In this document: positions 63,029 to 64,000 of the stretch, piece after piece
How the letters are laid out: each line of letters begins with the position of its first letter
How positions within the stretch are numbered: the stretch's first letter is position 1
NCBI RefSeq assembly: GCF_001983175.1
Contig: NZ_MNPW01000009.1
Location: 231,297-295,296 of the forward strand
Direction of reading: 5' to 3'
DNA length: 64,000 bases
Origin: Pseudomonas cedrina subsp. cedrina
GTDB lineage: Bacteria > Pseudomonadota > Gammaproteobacteria > Pseudomonadales > Pseudomonadaceae
Notes under the pieces: generated by a model
The model's database searches: none
What the model saw: the letters and a program-made list of their open reading frames with translations, nothing else
What the model was told of the DNA's origin: nothing
Position numbers and translations under genes: made by a program

Positions 63029-64000
63029 TGTGGCGTACGGTACGTCGAACCAGGATCGGCCTGTTATCCGCTTTTATCTGCCTTGGCGCAGCCGGCATGG
63101 CTCAAGCCGCAACCCCGCAAAACACGCCCGGCGTCACTGACCTGATCCGCGACCGCCAGGACCGCCTGCTCGAGGAGCAACAACGCCGCCTCGAAGACCT
63201 CAAGGACCTGCCCGGCAAAGCTGCTACTCCAGCCAAGCCGACGGCACCCGCCGACACCCGCTGCTTCGCGATCAACACCATCGAGCTCACCGGCGCCGAC
63301 GCCCTGTCCGAATCCGAGCGCAACCGCCTGCTCAAGCCCTACATCGGCCAATGCCTCGGCGTGCCGCAGCTCAATGATCTGCTCAAAGTCATCACCGACC
63401 ACTACCTGGCCAAAGGCCTGGTCACCAGTCGCGCCTACTTGCCGCAACAAAACCTCGCCAGCGGCAACCTCGAGGTGCGAGTGGTGGAAGGCCGTCTGGA
63501 AGGGCTGAAGGGCGCCGAAGGCAGCGGCATCACCGACCGCCAACTGGCCATGAGCTTCCCCGGCAAACCGGGCGACCTGCTCAACCTGCGCGAGATCGAG
63601 CAGATGGTCGACCAGTTGAACCGCCTGCCATCGAACCAGGCGCAGATGGAGCTGGCTCCCGGCAAGGCCGTCGGTGGCAGTGATGTGCTGGTCAAGAACA
63701 CCCCGCAAAAACCCTGGCGCGTCGGCCTGTCCCGCCACAACGGCGGCCAGCGCAGCACCGGCGTGCAGCAGTGGGGCGCCAGCTTCGATTGGGATAACCC
63801 GCTGGGCCTGGCGGATCAATTGTCGCTGCGCGGCGGCCACGATGCGGTCAGCGATCACCAGAAAACCTCGCGTAACTCGATGCTCAATTACAACCTGCCC
63901 TTCGGCTGGTGGAACCTCAATTACAGCTACAGCGAAACCGAATACCGTTCCCTGGCCCAGGCCAGCGGTTTCAACTTTAAGCAATCGGGCGACAGCCAGA
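63029..64000 (+). CDS. Two-partner secretion outer-membrane transporter, TpsB (3' end beyond window)
   Basis: The frame from ATG 63029 is open to the window edge (324 codons). Signal peptide (IGLLSAFICLGAAGMAQA), an Arg/Glu-rich coiled region, then a POTRA-type domain (CFAINTIELTGADAL, LPQQNLASGNLEVRVVEGRLEG) and the start of the beta-barrel. This is the ShlB/FhaC family, exporting a large TpsA hemolysin/adhesin or CdiA-like toxin expected next door. GAGGGA lies before the start. The partner lies outside the window. Confidence 0.88.

Overview
The window is one continuous stretch of a Pseudomonas chromosome, most likely from the P. fluorescens complex. The evidence is high GC, Pseudomonas-type REP/REPIN palindromes between genes, a RsmA/CsrA paralogue, the osmoprotectant NAGGN trio, an UndA-type 1-undecene synthase, a DUF3509 gene and a DUF3309 gene. 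No plasmid, phage or insertion-sequence functions were seen, and no CRISPR array.

Layout. Positions 1-8800 carry the end of a LuxR-type regulator, a DUF3509 gene, a long-chain acyl-CoA synthetase, an ankyrin-repeat protein, a membrane phosphoglycerol-transferase-like sulfatase, a tiny DUF3309 membrane protein, a short-chain dehydrogenase, a CsrA-family translational regulator and a YheU gene. Positions 8841-13685 hold the NAGGN osmolyte operon (asnO, ngg, M42 peptidase) on the minus strand. Positions 13994-24909 hold two very large toxin/effector-like genes flanking the tRNA-modification gene mnmC. One is an LRR plus NEL-type E3 ubiquitin ligase of 1611 aa. The other is a 1334-aa protein with a glycine-rich hydrophobic segment, an RVKR motif and a C-terminal Cys-His-Asp module. 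Positions 25127-27944 carry a polyphosphate:AMP phosphotransferase and a thiolase.

Positions 28431-36172 form a nine-gene chaperone-usher fimbrial operon: pilin, second subunit, usher, chaperone, four minor subunits and a putative tip adhesin. Positions 36248-50051 are mostly housekeeping and metabolic genes: an EamA permease, fumC, DUF2059, BolA, trhO, a DsbA-like protein, an ABC exporter, a GGDEF/EAL protein, undA, a GGDEF cyclase, lldD and a divergent LysR gene. tRNA-Asn(GTT) lies at 50112-50187. A decayed copy of its 3' half and flank occurs at 51884-51965, bracketing two small exported-protein genes, which looks like an old integration scar. A J-domain-like membrane protein and a DUF3829 partner follow.

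Positions 55320-62832 carry a complete zeaxanthin-glucoside carotenoid cluster. crtE is divergent; idi2-crtX-crtY-crtI-crtB are translationally coupled; crtZ is antisense and overlaps the end of crtB. The window ends inside a two-partner-secretion outer-membrane transporter gene.

How the genes fit together: the accessory blocks (toxins, fimbriae, carotenoid, TpsB transporter, NAGGN, cyclic-di-GMP enzymes) suggest a plant-, soil- or invertebrate-associated lifestyle with surface attachment, osmotic and light/oxidative protection, and interaction with eukaryotic hosts. This lifestyle is inference. All homology statements rest on recognition of motifs and family likeness, not on database searches.
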